NCBI RefSeq assembly: GCF_029962485.1
Contig: NZ_CP073639.1
Location: 124,001-188,000, forward strand
DNA from: Burkholderia cepacia
GTDB lineage: Bacteria; Pseudomonadota; Gammaproteobacteria; Burkholderiales; Burkholderiaceae
Direction: 5' to 3'
DNA length: 64,000 nt
In this document: positions 44,064-53,695 of the stretch, in pieces
How positions within the stretch are numbered: the first letter of the stretch is position 1
Layout of the letters: every line of letters begins with the position of its first letter
The notes under the pieces: model-generated
What the model saw: only the letters and a program-made list of their open reading frames with translations
Database searches by the model: none
Told to the model about the DNA's origin: nothing
Made by a program: the position numbers and the translations under genes

Positions 44064-45022
44064 GCGCCGATTTCGACATGCAGGACCTGATTGCCGCGCT
44101 GCCGGATGCGCGTGTGCCCGTTGCCGACCCGTCGCTGTCCCGCCAGCTCGAACGAATCGCGACCGCGCTCGAAGCGATGGCGCACACCGGGCAGCCGGCG
44201 GCCGTCGATTTCGATGCGGCGGTCGCGTTTCGCTGGCGCGGTTTCGGCGGCGGCCCTCGAACGGCGCCGCTCGAACCGATCGCCACATCCGCGCTCGCCG
44301 GATTCGACGCGCTGCGCAACGTCGGCCGGCAAGCGGCGATCGTCGAACGGAACACGCGGCAGTTCGTGCGCGGGTTCGCGGCCAATCACGTGCTGCTGAC
44401 CGGCGCGCGCGGCACCGGCAAGTCGTCGATCGTGAAGGCGTGCCTGCACGCGTTCGCCGCGCACGGGTTGCGGCTGATCGAGGTCAGCAAGGAAGGGTTG
44501 AACGACCTGCCGGCGATCGTCGAGCTGGTGCGCACGCGGCCCGAGCGCTATATCGTGTTCTGCGACGACCTGTCGTTCGAGGCCGGCGAGACCGGCTACA
44601 AGGGGCTGAAGACCGTGCTCGACGGCTCGGTCGCGAGCGACCTGTCGAACGTGCTGGTGTATGCGACCTCCAATCGTCGCCACCTGATGCCCGAGCAGGC
44701 GAGCGACAACGCGAACGTGACGCGTGCGGAGAACGGCGAGCTGCATCCGGGCGACGCGGTCGAGGAGCGGATTTCGCTGTCGGAGCGCTTCGGGATCTGG
44801 GTCACGTTTTACGGCTTCACGCAGGACGAGTACCTGGCCGTGGTCGAGAGCCGTCTCGGCGCGGCCGGCTTCGATGGCGAGCAGATCCGCGCCGCGCGGG
44901 AGCCCGCACTGCAGTGGGCGTTGGAACGCGGCGCGCGCTCGGGCCGGATTGCGGTGCAGTTCGCGCGCGATTACGCGGGGCGGCTTGCGGACGAAGATTC
45001 ACCCGGGCACCGGCCCGGCTGA
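44060..45022 (+). CDS. DUF815 AAA+-like ATP-binding protein
   Basis: 320 residues. Walker A GARGTGKS at 115-122 and a Walker B-like stretch (YIVFCDDLSFE) give a P-loop ATPase; DLSNVLVYATSNRRHLMPE is the sensor 1 segment and the Arg-rich tail (ALERGARSGRIAVQFARDY) is typical of DUF815, the family of E. coli-like predicted ATPases of unknown task. It is translationally coupled to an EamA exporter by a 4-bp overlap; the functional link is not known. Confidence 0.88.
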   Translation: MSADFDMQDLIAALPDARVPVADPSLSRQLERIATALEAMAHTGQPAAVDFDAAVAFRWRGFGGGPRTAPLEPIATSALAGFDALRNVGRQAAIVERNTRQFVRGFAANHVLLTGARGTGKSSIVKACLHAFAAHGLRLIEVSKEGLNDLPAIVELVRTRPERYIVFCDDLSFEAGETGYKGLKTVLDGSVASDLSNVLVYATSNRRHLMPEQASDNANVTRAENGELHPGDAVEERISLSERFGIWVTFYGFTQDEYLAVVESRLGAAGFDGEQIRAAREPALQWALERGARSGRIAVQFARDYAGRLADEDSPGHRPG

Positions 45023-45030
45023 ATGTCGCG

Positions 45031-45897
45031 CTACAGCAACCGCTCGGACAATACGCGGAACGCGACGTCGGTGACGACGAAGCACATCGGTTCGCCGGTG
45101 GCGCCGATGCGCGCGAGGAAATCGCCGCCGCCGATGGGGCCGACCGTCTTCAGCGGTCGGACCGCGTCGATGTCGATCGGCAGATCGATCGATGCATGGG
45201 CCAGACGGTCGCAGTCCGCGACATGCGCGATGGCCGCGTGCTGAAGCGACAGGGATGCGACGGCCGCGCGCCAGTCGCTGAAGAACGGCGCGAATGCGGT
45301 GGGCAGCGTGCGGTCGTCCGACGCTTCGGCCGTGCAGCGGAAGTCCGGCGCGCTGCCGCCGCCGCTGGCCAGCAGCGTGTCGTAGCGTCCGTTTCGCACC
45401 TCATGCGTGAAGCGCCGCGCCAGATGCGACGGCAGCGCGTCGCTGAAGAGCCGGCTGCCGAGCGCATAGAGCGGGTGGTCGAACACGTTCTTCACGAACA
45501 GCACGGTGCGCTCGGCCGGCTTGCCGTCCGGCAGCGCGTCGACGTAGAGCCGCCAGTTGCTCTGCAGAGGCGAAGGAAACACGCGCCGCAACGGGCCCGC
45601 GAGACGCGGGCCGAAGTGCCGGTGCGCATAGGTGAGCGTTGTGAACAGCGTGCGGCCGTCGCGGCTAGCGAGCGTGACGCCGCGCGGCACGAGATGCGCG
45701 ACGGCGGCGACATCGACGATCCATGTGCAATACACGACGTTCTCGACGTCGCTCGCCAACTGCAGGAACGGCAGCCGCGACAGCAGCGCGCGGCGTGCGC
45801 GCAAGAGCGGGCCACTCGCGACAATCCGGTTGGCGAGCCGGCCGGCGATGCCGGCGGACGGGTAAACGAAGGTGTTGTCGTAGCGCATGAGCGGCAT
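45031..45897 (-). CDS. DUF2071 / acetoacetate-decarboxylase-like protein
   Basis: 288 residues from ATG 45897 (a second Met lies three codons inside). The motifs VVYCTWIVDVAAVAHLVPRG and TLFTTLTYAHRHFGPR (landmarks) place it in the YqjF/DUF2071 family, related in fold to acetoacetate decarboxylase. No catalytic Lys assignment was attempted. It converges on the DUF815 gene with only 8 bp between stops and is divergent from the serine hydrolase gene. Function unknown. Confidence 0.75.
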   Translation of the reverse strand: MPLMRYDNTFVYPSAGIAGRLANRIVASGPLLRARRALLSRLPFLQLASDVENVVYCTWIVDVAAVAHLVPRGVTLASRDGRTLFTTLTYAHRHFGPRLAGPLRRVFPSPLQSNWRLYVDALPDGKPAERTVLFVKNVFDHPLYALGSRLFSDALPSHLARRFTHEVRNGRYDTLLASGGGSAPDFRCTAEASDDRTLPTAFAPFFSDWRAAVASLSLQHAAIAHVADCDRLAHASIDLPIDIDAVRPLKTVGPIGGGDFLARIGATGEPMCFVVTDVAFRVLSERLL

Positions 45898-46077
45898 TGT
45901 GCCGGGGTTGCGGCGTGGAATGAAGATGATGTGCGACGACGATCGGCGCCACGCCCGGGTATTGTGGGATTCGTGCGGTGCAGGCATATTGTCCGGGCGA
46001 TCGGGGCCGGGCCGTACCGGATCGCGTCGGAGATCAAAAAACAGAACACGCACGCACCAATCCACGGGGTTTGCATC

Positions 46078-47652
46078 ATGACCGACTCTCTCGATCGCAG
46101 GCGCTTCCTCAAGACGGCATTCGGCTCGGCATTGGGCCTCGGCGGCCTCGGCATGCTGCAGGCATGCGGCGGCGATTCGGTGTCGGCGGACCCGCTCGCG
46201 CCGGTGTCCGATGCACGGATCGCGGCGGCCGTCGCACAGCTCGATCCGCTCGTGAGCGCGCTGCTCGGCAGCTCGGGCGTGCCCGGCATCGCGGTGGCCG
46301 TCGTGCACGGCGGGAAGACGCTGTTCGCAAAGGGTTACGGCGTGTGCAGCACGGCCACCGGCCAGCCCGTCGACGCCGATACGATCTTTCAGCTTGCCTC
46401 GGTCTCGAAGTCGATCGGCGCGACGGTCGTTGCGTCGCAGGTCGGCAAGGGTGTCGTGAGCTGGGACACGCGGATGCAGCAGCTGATGCCGTCGTTCGCG
46501 CTGTCCGACCCGTCGGTCACGCAGTCGCTGACGGTCGCCGACCTGTATGCGCACCGTTCGGGGTTGCCGGAGCATGTCGGCGATCAGCTCGAGGAACTCG
46601 GGTTCGACCGGGCAACCGTGTTCAACCGGCTGCGCGAGATCCCGCTCGTCGGCTACCGAAGCCATTACGCCTATACGAACATCGGCCTGACAGCCGCGGC
46701 GATCGGCGTCGCGAATGCGGCGGGCATCGATTGGGCGACGCTATCGGAGCAGGCCGTTTATGCGCCGCTCGGGATGACGCGCACGAGCTCGCGATATGCG
46801 GACTACCAGGCGAGCGCGAACCATGCGGTCGGGCACGTACCCGTCAACGGCGTGTTCGTGCCGGTCGCCGCGCCGCGCGATGCCGACCTGCAATCGCCGG
46901 CGGGCGGCGTGAGCTCGTCGGTCAACGATCTCGCGCGATGGATGGCGATGGTGCTGGCCAATGGCCGCGCTGGCGGGACGCAACTGATCCCCGCCGCCGC
47001 GCTGTCGCCCGCACTGTCGGCGCAGATCCTGATCCACCCGGCGAGCGCGGACGGCGCCGCCGCGTACTACGGCTACGGCTTCAACGTCGGCACGACCGCC
47101 GACGGCGGGCGGCCGATGGTCAGCCACTCCGGCGGCTTCCTGCTGGGCGCCGGTACCTTCTTCGTGCTCGTGCCGTCGCTCGACATCGGCATTGCGGTGC
47201 TGACCAACACCTGGCCGGTCGGCGTGGCGGAGGCGATCGGTTTCGCCTTCCTCGACCTGGTCCAGTACGGTGCGCAGCAACGGGACTGGGCGGCCTTCGC
47301 GAAAGAGCAGACGGCCCCGCTGACCGCGCCGGCCGGGTCGCTGGCCGGTGCTGCCGCTCCCGTGTCGCCTGCGCCGCCGCAAGCGCTGACCGCCTATGCC
47401 GGCACCTACGGCAACGACTACTACGGACCGATGACGGTGAGTGTCGTCAACAACGCGCTGGTGCTGACGATCGGTGCCGGCAACGTGTCGTTCGCGTGCA
47501 CGCACTGGGACGGCGATACGTTCGCGATCAGCCCGTCGGGTGAAATGGCGCCGCCCGGTTCGAAATATGCACTCACGTTCGCCGGCACACCGCCAACGCG
47601 CGTGACGGCCGAACTGTTCAGCGACGGCGGGTTGAACGTCTTCACCCGCTGA
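46078..47652 (+). CDS. Beta-lactamase-related serine hydrolase, exported lipoprotein
   Basis: 524 residues, ATG 46078. The leader combines a Tat motif (RRRFLK, 7-12) with a lipobox (LQAC, C30), so it is exported folded and lipid-anchored. The hydrolase domain has the nucleophile S108 in SVSK (108-111), Y199 in YTN and an HSGG motif near residue 350, the class C beta-lactamase/penicillin-binding fold. A C-terminal domain (from about 435, YAGTYGNDYYGPMTV) is the DUF3471-like beta module common in this group. Probably an esterase or peptidase on the cell surface; beta-lactam hydrolysis is not implied. Confidence 0.9.
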   Translation: MTDSLDRRRFLKTAFGSALGLGGLGMLQACGGDSVSADPLAPVSDARIAAAVAQLDPLVSALLGSSGVPGIAVAVVHGGKTLFAKGYGVCSTATGQPVDADTIFQLASVSKSIGATVVASQVGKGVVSWDTRMQQLMPSFALSDPSVTQSLTVADLYAHRSGLPEHVGDQLEELGFDRATVFNRLREIPLVGYRSHYAYTNIGLTAAAIGVANAAGIDWATLSEQAVYAPLGMTRTSSRYADYQASANHAVGHVPVNGVFVPVAAPRDADLQSPAGGVSSSVNDLARWMAMVLANGRAGGTQLIPAAALSPALSAQILIHPASADGAAAYYGYGFNVGTTADGGRPMVSHSGGFLLGAGTFFVLVPSLDIGIAVLTNTWPVGVAEAIGFAFLDLVQYGAQQRDWAAFAKEQTAPLTAPAGSLAGAAAPVSPAPPQALTAYAGTYGNDYYGPMTVSVVNNALVLTIGAGNVSFACTHWDGDTFAISPSGEMAPPGSKYALTFAGTPPTRVTAELFSDGGLNVFTR

Positions 47653-47664
47653 CGCCGGCGCCGG

Positions 47665-48345
47665 TCAATACCCCGACCCGCTGCCGCCCTGATCGGTGAC
47701 GATCGCGACTCCCGAACTCGTGCCGAGCCGCGTCGCGCCGGCCTCGAGCATCGCGAGCGCGGCCGCGCGGTCGCGCACGCCGCCCGATGCCTTCACGCCG
47801 AGTGCCGGGCCGACCGTGCGGCGCATCAGCGCGACATCCGCGAGCGTCGCGCCGCCGTGGCCGAACCCGGTCGACGTCTTCACGAACGCGACGCCGAGAT
47901 CGCGGCACATCTCGCACACACGCACCTTCTCGTCGTCGGTCAGCAGCCCCGTTTCGAGGATTACCTTGAGCGGCACCGCACCGCATGCGCGGTGCACGGC
48001 CGCGATGTCGGCCTTCACGTCGTCGCCGCGGCCGCTCTTCAGCGCGCCGAGGTTGATGACCATGTCGATCTCGCCGGCGCCCGCGTCGATCGCGGCGGTG
48101 GCTTCGAATGCCTTCGCGGCCGACAGCCCGGCGCCGAGCGGAAAGCCGACCACCGCGCAGACGAGCACGCCGGTATCGGCCAGCTCGCGAGCGGCCAGCG
48201 GCACGTTCGCCGAATTCACGCAGACCGAGTAAAAGCGATGCTCGGCCGCCTGGCGGCAGAGTTCGCGGATCTGCGCGTCGCTCGCGTCGGGCGCGAGCAG
48301 CGTGTGATCGATGGTTTGGGCGAGTTGGGCGTTGGAAAGCGGCAT
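47665..48345 (-). CDS. deoC: Deoxyribose-phosphate aldolase
   Basis: 226 residues. Cleaves 2-deoxyribose 5-phosphate to acetaldehyde and glyceraldehyde 3-phosphate. Class I aldolase barrel with the Schiff-base lysine K156 in [17 protein letters not shown] and [15 protein letters not shown] hold the other catalytic Lys/Asp region. It is the shorter DERA type. It is divergent from deoR with a 146-bp gap holding a candidate operator, and completes the pathway started by deoP and deoK 3-5 kb away. The stop is 12 bp from the convergent serine hydrolase. Confidence 0.95.
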   Translation of the reverse strand: MPLSNAQLAQTIDHTLLAPDASDAQIRELCRQAAEHRFYSVCVNSANVPLAARELADTGVLVCAVVGFPLGAGLSAAKAFEATAAIDAGAGEIDMVINLGALKSGRGDDVKADIAAVHRACGAVPLKVILETGLLTDDEKVRVCEMCRDLGVAFVKTSTGFGHGGATLADVALMRRTVGPALGVKASGGVRDRAAALAMLEAGATRLGTSSGVAIVTDQGGSGSGY

Positions 48346-48392
48346 GTGTCAGGACTCCACGGTTCGTGTGCCGGAAGGGCACACGGAAAGTT

Positions 48393-48406
48393 GATGTTTT
48401 CACATC
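48393..48406. promoter_or_regulatory. Candidate DeoR operator between deoC and deoR
   Basis: GATGTTTTCACATC, an inverted repeat GATGT/ACATC, in an AT-rich patch of the divergent gap. GTGTGCC-GGAAG-GGCACAC at 48366-48384 is a second, perfect 7-bp hairpin nearer the deoC start. The ATGT/ACAT half-site recurs at 52765-52777 in front of deoK. Confidence 0.45.
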
Positions 48407-48491
48407 GGTTTGTTACAAATACGACATTCCGGCCGGGCCTGTGTGCCCGGCACGACACGCGACGGATGCGACGGGTACGCAGGATACTGGC

Positions 48492-49262
48492 ATGGAAACG
48501 AAGAAGGGCGAACGGATCAAGACATTGATGAACGTGCTGCAAGGGCAGAACGCGATTCATCTGAAGGAAGTGGCCGAGTTGTTCGGCGTGTCCGAGATGA
48601 CGATCCGCCGCGATCTCGCGGACAATCCGCACGGCCTCAGCCTGATCGGCGGTTATGTGACGCGCCATTTCGCCGCGCAGCGCAGCGACATCGGCGAATA
48701 CCTGATCAGCGCGGAGAACAACCGGCAGACCGAGGAGAAGCGCCGCATCGGCAAGCTGGCCGCGCAGTTCGTGACGACCGGCGACACGATCTTCGTCGAC
48801 TGCGGCTCGACCACGCCGTTCATCGTCGATTTCATCCCGGACGACCTCGAGTTCACGGCGGTCTGCAACTCGCTGAACGTGTTCGCGAAGCTGCAGCAGA
48901 AGCCGCATTGCAACGTGATTCTGTGCGGCGGCGCGTATCACCGCCAGAACATGGTGTTCGAATCGGTCGCCGAAACGGGCATCCTCGATTCGGTGCGCGT
49001 GTCGAAGGCATTCATCTCGGCGGCTGGCGTCAGCGATCGCTGCGGCGTCACATGCTTCAATTTCCACGAAGTCGATGCGAAGAAGAAGGTGATGGCGCGC
49101 GCGCAGAACCGCTTTCTGCTCGTCGACCACACGAAGTTCGACGAAGTGCGCGCGGCCTATTTCGCCGAACTGACCGATTTCAACTACGTGATCTCCGACG
49201 GGCAACTGAGCCAACGCTACGAAACGGCGATCCGCGAACACGGGATCGCGCTCGTGACCTGA
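48492..49262 (+). CDS. deoR: DeoR-family repressor of deoxyribose catabolism
   Basis: 256 residues, ATG 48492. The N-terminal helix-turn-helix (HLKEVAELFGVSEMTIRRDL) and the sugar-phosphate-isomerase-like effector domain (TIFVDCGSTTPFIVDF, LVDHTKFDEVR) follow E. coli DeoR almost motif by motif, including SLNVFAKLQQKPHC and CGGAYHRQN. In the family the effector is deoxyribose 5-phosphate. Its position between deoC and deoK-deoP, with shared inverted repeats upstream of both, supports a role as the local repressor. Confidence 0.93.
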   Translation: METKKGERIKTLMNVLQGQNAIHLKEVAELFGVSEMTIRRDLADNPHGLSLIGGYVTRHFAAQRSDIGEYLISAENNRQTEEKRRIGKLAAQFVTTGDTIFVDCGSTTPFIVDFIPDDLEFTAVCNSLNVFAKLQQKPHCNVILCGGAYHRQNMVFESVAETGILDSVRVSKAFISAAGVSDRCGVTCFNFHEVDAKKKVMARAQNRFLLVDHTKFDEVRAAYFAELTDFNYVISDGQLSQRYETAIREHGIALVT

Positions 49263-49296
49263 CGCCGCGCGGGCGGCCTTCGCGCTTTGCATCGCA

Positions 49297-50349
49297 TCAG
49301 GCATCGCGTGCTTCCGCTGCGCTCAGGTAGCCGGTGAGCACCTCGAAGTGTCGTGTCGCGCCCGGCGCAAGCGTCGCGACATGGCCCTTGCGGCGTTCGG
49401 CTTCATACCCCTCTGGCTCGCAGGTCGACGGCAGCGCGAACGCGGCGACCTGCTGGTCCGCGTTGTGCAGGATCCAGCGCGTCGCATGCGGGAATTGCCC
49501 GGGGCGATATGCTGTGTGGAAAGCACCGCCGTCCGGATGCGTGAGCCGGAAATGCGCGACGCCGTCGGCGTCCGTTTCCACGCCGTTCATGAAGAACACG
49601 ATCTCGGGGTCGTACAGCGCGGGCGTATCGAGCGTCGTGAGCCGTTCGGGTTCGCGTGCGAGCGTAGCCGTGTAGTCGCGCCACGCTGCGGTCGGCTTGA
49701 CGTGGGCGGGCACGCTGTCGCGCAGCCGCAACCCGCCGCGCGACAGCGACTGCACGAAGCGGCCGCCCGGCACGTATGCGTAGTTCAGGTGGGCCATGTA
49801 CATCAGGTCCATCGGCGTGCCGCCGAGATTCGTCACGTCCATCGCAATCGTCATCTGCGCGTCGCGTTCGGCGAGCCGCACCGACGGGCGCGCGACATAG
49901 TGGCTGCCGAAGCCCTGCACGTACTCGTATTCGCCGGTCACTTCGACGATTGCGCCGCGCGCATCCGTGCCGACGACCAGGCTCGCACGGTCCATCGGTG
50001 CGCACGGCATCTCGCCGTGCAGCGCATGCGTGTCGTCCGGCCCCGGGCAGCCGTTGCGCAGCAGCCCGCTGTGGAACATGAAGCAGCCGTAGGTGTCGAC
50101 GATCGATGTTGCGCGCTTCGGCTGCCGGAACATGTGCTTCATCGTCAGGTCGTGGCCGTCGAATTCGGCGGCCCAGATCATCTGGCCAAGATACGGCAGC
50201 ACGACGAGATGGCCGCGGCGGTTTTCGAGCTTCAGCGCCTCGACGCCGGACGGGTACGCGAACGCGGTGACGGTGAGGCCGTCGGTGCGGTACAGCGTGC
50301 GCGGGGCTTCGCGGAAGTCGTCGCGCCGCAGTTCGATCTCGCCTCGCAT
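49297..50349 (-). CDS. DUF4432 aldose-1-epimerase-like protein (DeoX/mutarotase type)
   Basis: 350 residues from ATG 50349. Galactose-mutarotase-like beta-sandwich of the DUF4432 family: YLGQMIWAAEFDGHDLTM, FMFHSGLLRNGCPGPDD, LHGEMPCAPMD, MDLMYMAHLNYAYVPGG. It starts 2 bp after the stop of deoP, so is the last gene of deoK-deoP-deoX. A DUF4432 gene (deoX) closes the deoQKPX cluster of Salmonella; a deoxyribose mutarotase role is the likely one, readying the anomer for the kinase. Not proven by sequence. Confidence 0.8.
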   Translation of the reverse strand: MRGEIELRRDDFREAPRTLYRTDGLTVTAFAYPSGVEALKLENRRGHLVVLPYLGQMIWAAEFDGHDLTMKHMFRQPKRATSIVDTYGCFMFHSGLLRNGCPGPDDTHALHGEMPCAPMDRASLVVGTDARGAIVEVTGEYEYVQGFGSHYVARPSVRLAERDAQMTIAMDVTNLGGTPMDLMYMAHLNYAYVPGGRFVQSLSRGGLRLRDSVPAHVKPTAAWRDYTATLAREPERLTTLDTPALYDPEIVFFMNGVETDADGVAHFRLTHPDGGAFHTAYRPGQFPHATRWILHNADQQVAAFALPSTCEPEGYEAERRKGHVATLAPGATRHFEVLTGYLSAAEARDA

Positions 50350-50351
50350 GG

Positions 50352-51725
50352 TCACGCTCCGGACGTGTTGCGCGACGCGGCGTAGCGCGCCGGCGCGCGG
50401 CCGTCGGCGGCTGCGTCGGGCGTTGCGGCCGGCAGGTGGCGCAGGCAGTAGAAGCCGTAGTAGACGATCACGACGAAGCACGCGAGCGGCACGACGAACG
50501 CGAGCTGCATGTTGCCGCCGGTGTGGTCGGAGATCAGCCCCTGGATCAGCGGCACGACCGCGCCGCCGACGATGCTCATCACGAGGATCGAGCCGCCGTA
50601 TTCGGTGTCCTTGCCGAGACCGTCGATCGTCAGGCCGTAGATCGTCGGCCAGCACGGGCCGAGGAACACGCTTACGCACACGGCCGCATAGACGGCCGTG
50701 ATGTTGTGCACGCTGATCGTGTACGCGAGCAGCGCGATGCACAGGATGCCGTAGACGATCAGCACCTTGGCCGGGCCGACGCGCTTCATGACGAGCGTTG
50801 CGACCAGCTTGCCGACGAAGAACGCGAAGAACGTCGCGAGCAGGTAGTGCGACGCGCCGCGCTCGGTGAGGCCGCCGATCTGCATCGCGAGCCGGATCGT
50901 GAAGCTCCACACGCCGACTTGCGCGCCGACATACAGGAATTGCGCGACCACGCCCGCGACGAAGCGCCGGTTGCCGAACAGGCGCGCGAGCGTGCCGCGC
51001 GCGTCGATCCGGTGCGTGACCGCGCCGGGCCCGTTGCCCTTGCAGGCCGGGTAGGGCGTGAGCGCGAACACGATGAACACGGCGACGAGCACGACGATCA
51101 ACCATTTGTACGGCTCGAGCGTGGCCTGGATCATCGCGAGCTGGTGCACGTGCGCTTCGGCGGCCGACATCGCCGCGAGCTGCGCGTGCGACGCGTCGCC
51201 TTCCTTGAAGATCAGGAGGCTGCCCATGTAGACGCCGGCCATTGCGCCGAACGGATAGAACGTCTGCGAGATGTTCAGCCGCCGCGTGCTGGTATCGCGC
51301 GGGCCCATCAGCGTCGAGTACGAGTTCGACGCCGTTTCGAGGAACGACAGGCCCGCGGCGATCACGAACAGCGCGACGAGGAACATTCCGTATTTCGCCA
51401 TCGACGCGGCGGGGAAGAACAGCAGGCAGCCGGTCGTGTAGAGCAGCAGGCCAACGAGGATCGTCGTCTTGTAGCTGAACTTCTTCACGACGGTCGCGGC
51501 CGGAATCGCGAGGAAGAAGTAGCCGAGATAGAACGCGGACTGCACGAATGCCGATTCGAAATCGGACAGGAAGAACGATTTCTTGAACTGGGCGATCAGC
51601 ACGTCGTTCAGGTTCGCGGCGGTGCCCCACAGCGCGAACAGGCAGCACAGCAGCGTGAACGCGAAGAGCGGCGTGCGGTTCAGGTAATAGCCGTCGGGTG
51701 TGTGTTCGATCCTGGCTCGGCTCAT
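50352..51725 (-). CDS. deoP: Deoxyribose permease, FucP-like major facilitator
   Basis: 457 residues, ATG 51725. Twelve-helix MFS protein of the FucP/GluP branch: LFALWGTAANLNDVLIAQFKK in the first helix pair, FYLGYFFLAIPAATVVKKF, SFLETASNSYSTLMGP and a C-terminal half with FLGPCWPTIYGLTIDGLGKD. This branch imports sugars with protons. Placement between the sugar kinase and the mutarotase, with deoC and deoR alongside, assigns 2-deoxyribose as substrate by context. Inner membrane. Confidence 0.9.
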   Translation of the reverse strand: MSRARIEHTPDGYYLNRTPLFAFTLLCCLFALWGTAANLNDVLIAQFKKSFFLSDFESAFVQSAFYLGYFFLAIPAATVVKKFSYKTTILVGLLLYTTGCLLFFPAASMAKYGMFLVALFVIAAGLSFLETASNSYSTLMGPRDTSTRRLNISQTFYPFGAMAGVYMGSLLIFKEGDASHAQLAAMSAAEAHVHQLAMIQATLEPYKWLIVVLVAVFIVFALTPYPACKGNGPGAVTHRIDARGTLARLFGNRRFVAGVVAQFLYVGAQVGVWSFTIRLAMQIGGLTERGASHYLLATFFAFFVGKLVATLVMKRVGPAKVLIVYGILCIALLAYTISVHNITAVYAAVCVSVFLGPCWPTIYGLTIDGLGKDTEYGGSILVMSIVGGAVVPLIQGLISDHTGGNMQLAFVVPLACFVVIVYYGFYCLRHLPAATPDAAADGRAPARYAASRNTSGA

Positions 51726-51765
51726 GGGTGTCTCCTTCCCAATGTCTCGTCGATGAAGGCGCCGT

Positions 51766-52692
51766 TCAGAGGCCGGCGTCGTGGAGGAAGCGTTCGAACG
51801 TCGCGGCGTCGGCGTACGACTTCTGCGTGCCGAGGCCCGTGACGGAGTGCGCGGCATACGCGGATGCGTAGCGCATGGCGTCGACGGCATCGCGCGACCT
51901 GGCGTAGCAGCGCGCGAAGCAGCCGATGTAGGCGTCGCCCGCGCCCGTCGTGTCGCGCGCGTCGACCGGCACGCCCGGCACGTGCCGCACGCCGTCGCGC
52001 GAGACGAGCAGCGAACCGTTGCTGCCGAGCGTGACGAGCACGTGCTTCAGCCCGCGCGCGACCAGCGCTTCGGCGGCGCGGGTGGCGCTCTCGCGCGAAT
52101 CGACCGGCAGGCCCGACACGATCGCGAGCTCGGTTTCGTTCGGCACGAAGAATTCGACGGAGCGGATCCGTTCGAAATCGAGGTCGGCCACTGCGGGCGC
52201 GGGGTTCAGCAGCACGGGGATGCCGTGCCGCGCGCCGAAATCGACCGCGTGATAGACGGTGTCGAGCTCGATTTCGAGTTGCAGCACGATCAGCGCGCAT
52301 TCGGCGAGCGCCGGCGCGGCCGCGTCGATGTCGGCCGGCTTCAGATGGCGGTTCGCGCCCTTGACGATCAGGATGCTGTTGCTCGAATCGGGTTCGACGA
52401 AGATCGGCGCGACGCCGCTCGGTACGCCGGCGACCTTGCGCACGTGCGTGGTGTCGATTCCTTCGCGCTCGAAGTTGCGGATCGTGTTGTCGGCGAACAC
52501 GTCGTCGCCGACCTTCGTGACCATCACGACGCGCGCGCCGAGACGCGCGGCCGCGACGGCCTGGTTCGCGCCCTTGCCGCCGCAGCCGAGTTCGAAATTC
52601 GGCGCCTCGAGCGTTTCGCCCCGCGCGGGCATGCGTGCGACATAGGTCACGAGGTCGACCATGTTGCTGCCGATGACGGCGATTGTCTCCAT
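51766..52692 (-). CDS. deoK: Deoxyribokinase / ribokinase family (PfkB)
   Basis: 308 residues from ATG 52692. PfkB fold: the GGKGANQAVAAARLG motif at 38-52 is the first signature, NPAPAV and the anion-hole motif DTTGAGDAYIGCF (catalytic base D253) the second. Phosphorylates a pentose with ATP; deoxyribose is implied by the neighbours. First gene of the deoK-deoP-deoX unit, whose upstream region holds candidate operator repeats at 52752-52777. Confidence 0.9.
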   Translation of the reverse strand: METIAVIGSNMVDLVTYVARMPARGETLEAPNFELGCGGKGANQAVAAARLGARVVMVTKVGDDVFADNTIRNFEREGIDTTHVRKVAGVPSGVAPIFVEPDSSNSILIVKGANRHLKPADIDAAAPALAECALIVLQLEIELDTVYHAVDFGARHGIPVLLNPAPAVADLDFERIRSVEFFVPNETELAIVSGLPVDSRESATRAAEALVARGLKHVLVTLGSNGSLLVSRDGVRHVPGVPVDARDTTGAGDAYIGCFARCYARSRDAVDAMRYASAYAAHSVTGLGTQKSYADAATFERFLHDAGL

Positions 52693-52751
52693 CTGCGTCT
52701 CTTCCTTGGTATGAGGTGGGCCACGCGCGTGGTCGTCGGCGGCCGCAATAA

Positions 52752-52777
52752 GTGATAATAAAATCACATAAAATGTG
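52752..52777. promoter_or_regulatory. Candidate DeoR operator and promoter region of deoK
   Basis: Two overlapping inverted repeats: GTGATAATAAAATCAC (52752-52767) and CACATAAAATGTG (52765-52777). On the minus strand TTGCAT and TTTATT with an 18-bp spacer form a plausible promoter whose -10 lies inside the first repeat. The ACAT/ATGT half-sites resemble those at 48393-48406. Confidence 0.5.
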
Positions 52778-52981
52778 AGAATGCAATCTTATGATGTTAG
52801 TGGGGTCACTTGCGGAGCCGTGGGGCGAGCGGGTAGTTCGGCGGGAAATCGGGGGTTTCAGCGTGACTTATCGTCAGATGGCGCTTGAAATGGACGAGGC
52901 TGTCCCTGTTTTCGCGGGAAGCCGAGCCCCGCGAGCGCGGCGGCGATGAAGGTGTGTTCGCGCGAACGGGCGCGGTGACGC

Positions 52982-53647
52982 TTACGCGTATGCGTCGATC
53001 AGCGTGTCGAGATTGCGTTGCGCGAGCGGCGCGAGCGCCGCAAATTCCGCCGATCGAAACAGCGGCGTCTGTTCGCGCAGGTGTTCGAGCGCGTGCTTGC
53101 GACCGGCGCGGAAGGCGGCCGACGGTGCATCGGGATCCTGCGCCCATTCGCGTGCGATCGCGCGATCGTATTCGCGCAGCCGGTCGGGCGTAGCCGCGAG
53201 GATCGCGAGATCGGCATCGAGAAAGAGTTGTCCGGCGCGCTGCAGCGCCGGATCGAGCGCGAACGATTCGGGCAACCGGTGCGACTTCGTGGCGAGCACG
53301 AGATCGTGTGCGACGGACACGTGCAATGCGTGTGCATGCCGCCAGGATGCCGCGCAGTGTTCGTGCGTGACCTGCACGAGCCATTTCGCGCTATGTGATT
53401 CGTTATGCGAATAATCTGGCAGTGTCGTCGCGTAGACGACATCGTGTGCCCAGACGGCGAGTTCGATCGCCGGCCACAGCGGTTCCGCACGATACGGCGC
53501 GAGATGCGCGAACAGTTCCACCAGATGTGCGAGCGTGTGGTAGAAGCGCTGCGGCTCGCTGTATGCACGCTCGACGAGCGGCCAGACAGCGGCCGTACCG
53601 AAACAGGCATCGCAGGATGAGCGCAGTGTGAGGGTGAGGTCGTTCAT
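52982..53647 (-). CDS. HD-domain hydrolase
   Basis: 221 residues. HD motif region: FYHTLAHLVELFAHLAP with the first His, AVWAHDVVY as the H-D pair, and ESHSAKWLV and LVLATKSHRLP with further metal ligands. It resembles predicted metal-dependent phosphohydrolases annotated as N-methyl-D-aspartate receptor NMDAR2C-like in many genomes. Cytoplasmic; substrate unknown. Lies about 50 bp after the start-side of the PhzF gene on the same strand and may be its partner. Confidence 0.8.
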   Translation of the reverse strand: MNDLTLTLRSSCDACFGTAAVWPLVERAYSEPQRFYHTLAHLVELFAHLAPYRAEPLWPAIELAVWAHDVVYATTLPDYSHNESHSAKWLVQVTHEHCAASWRHAHALHVSVAHDLVLATKSHRLPESFALDPALQRAGQLFLDADLAILAATPDRLREYDRAIAREWAQDPDAPSAAFRAGRKHALEHLREQTPLFRSAEFAALAPLAQRNLDTLIDAYA

Positions 53648-53695
53648 GCCGGTGAGCGGATCGGGAGCGGGCGGTGAGATGTCCGTCGGCTGTCC

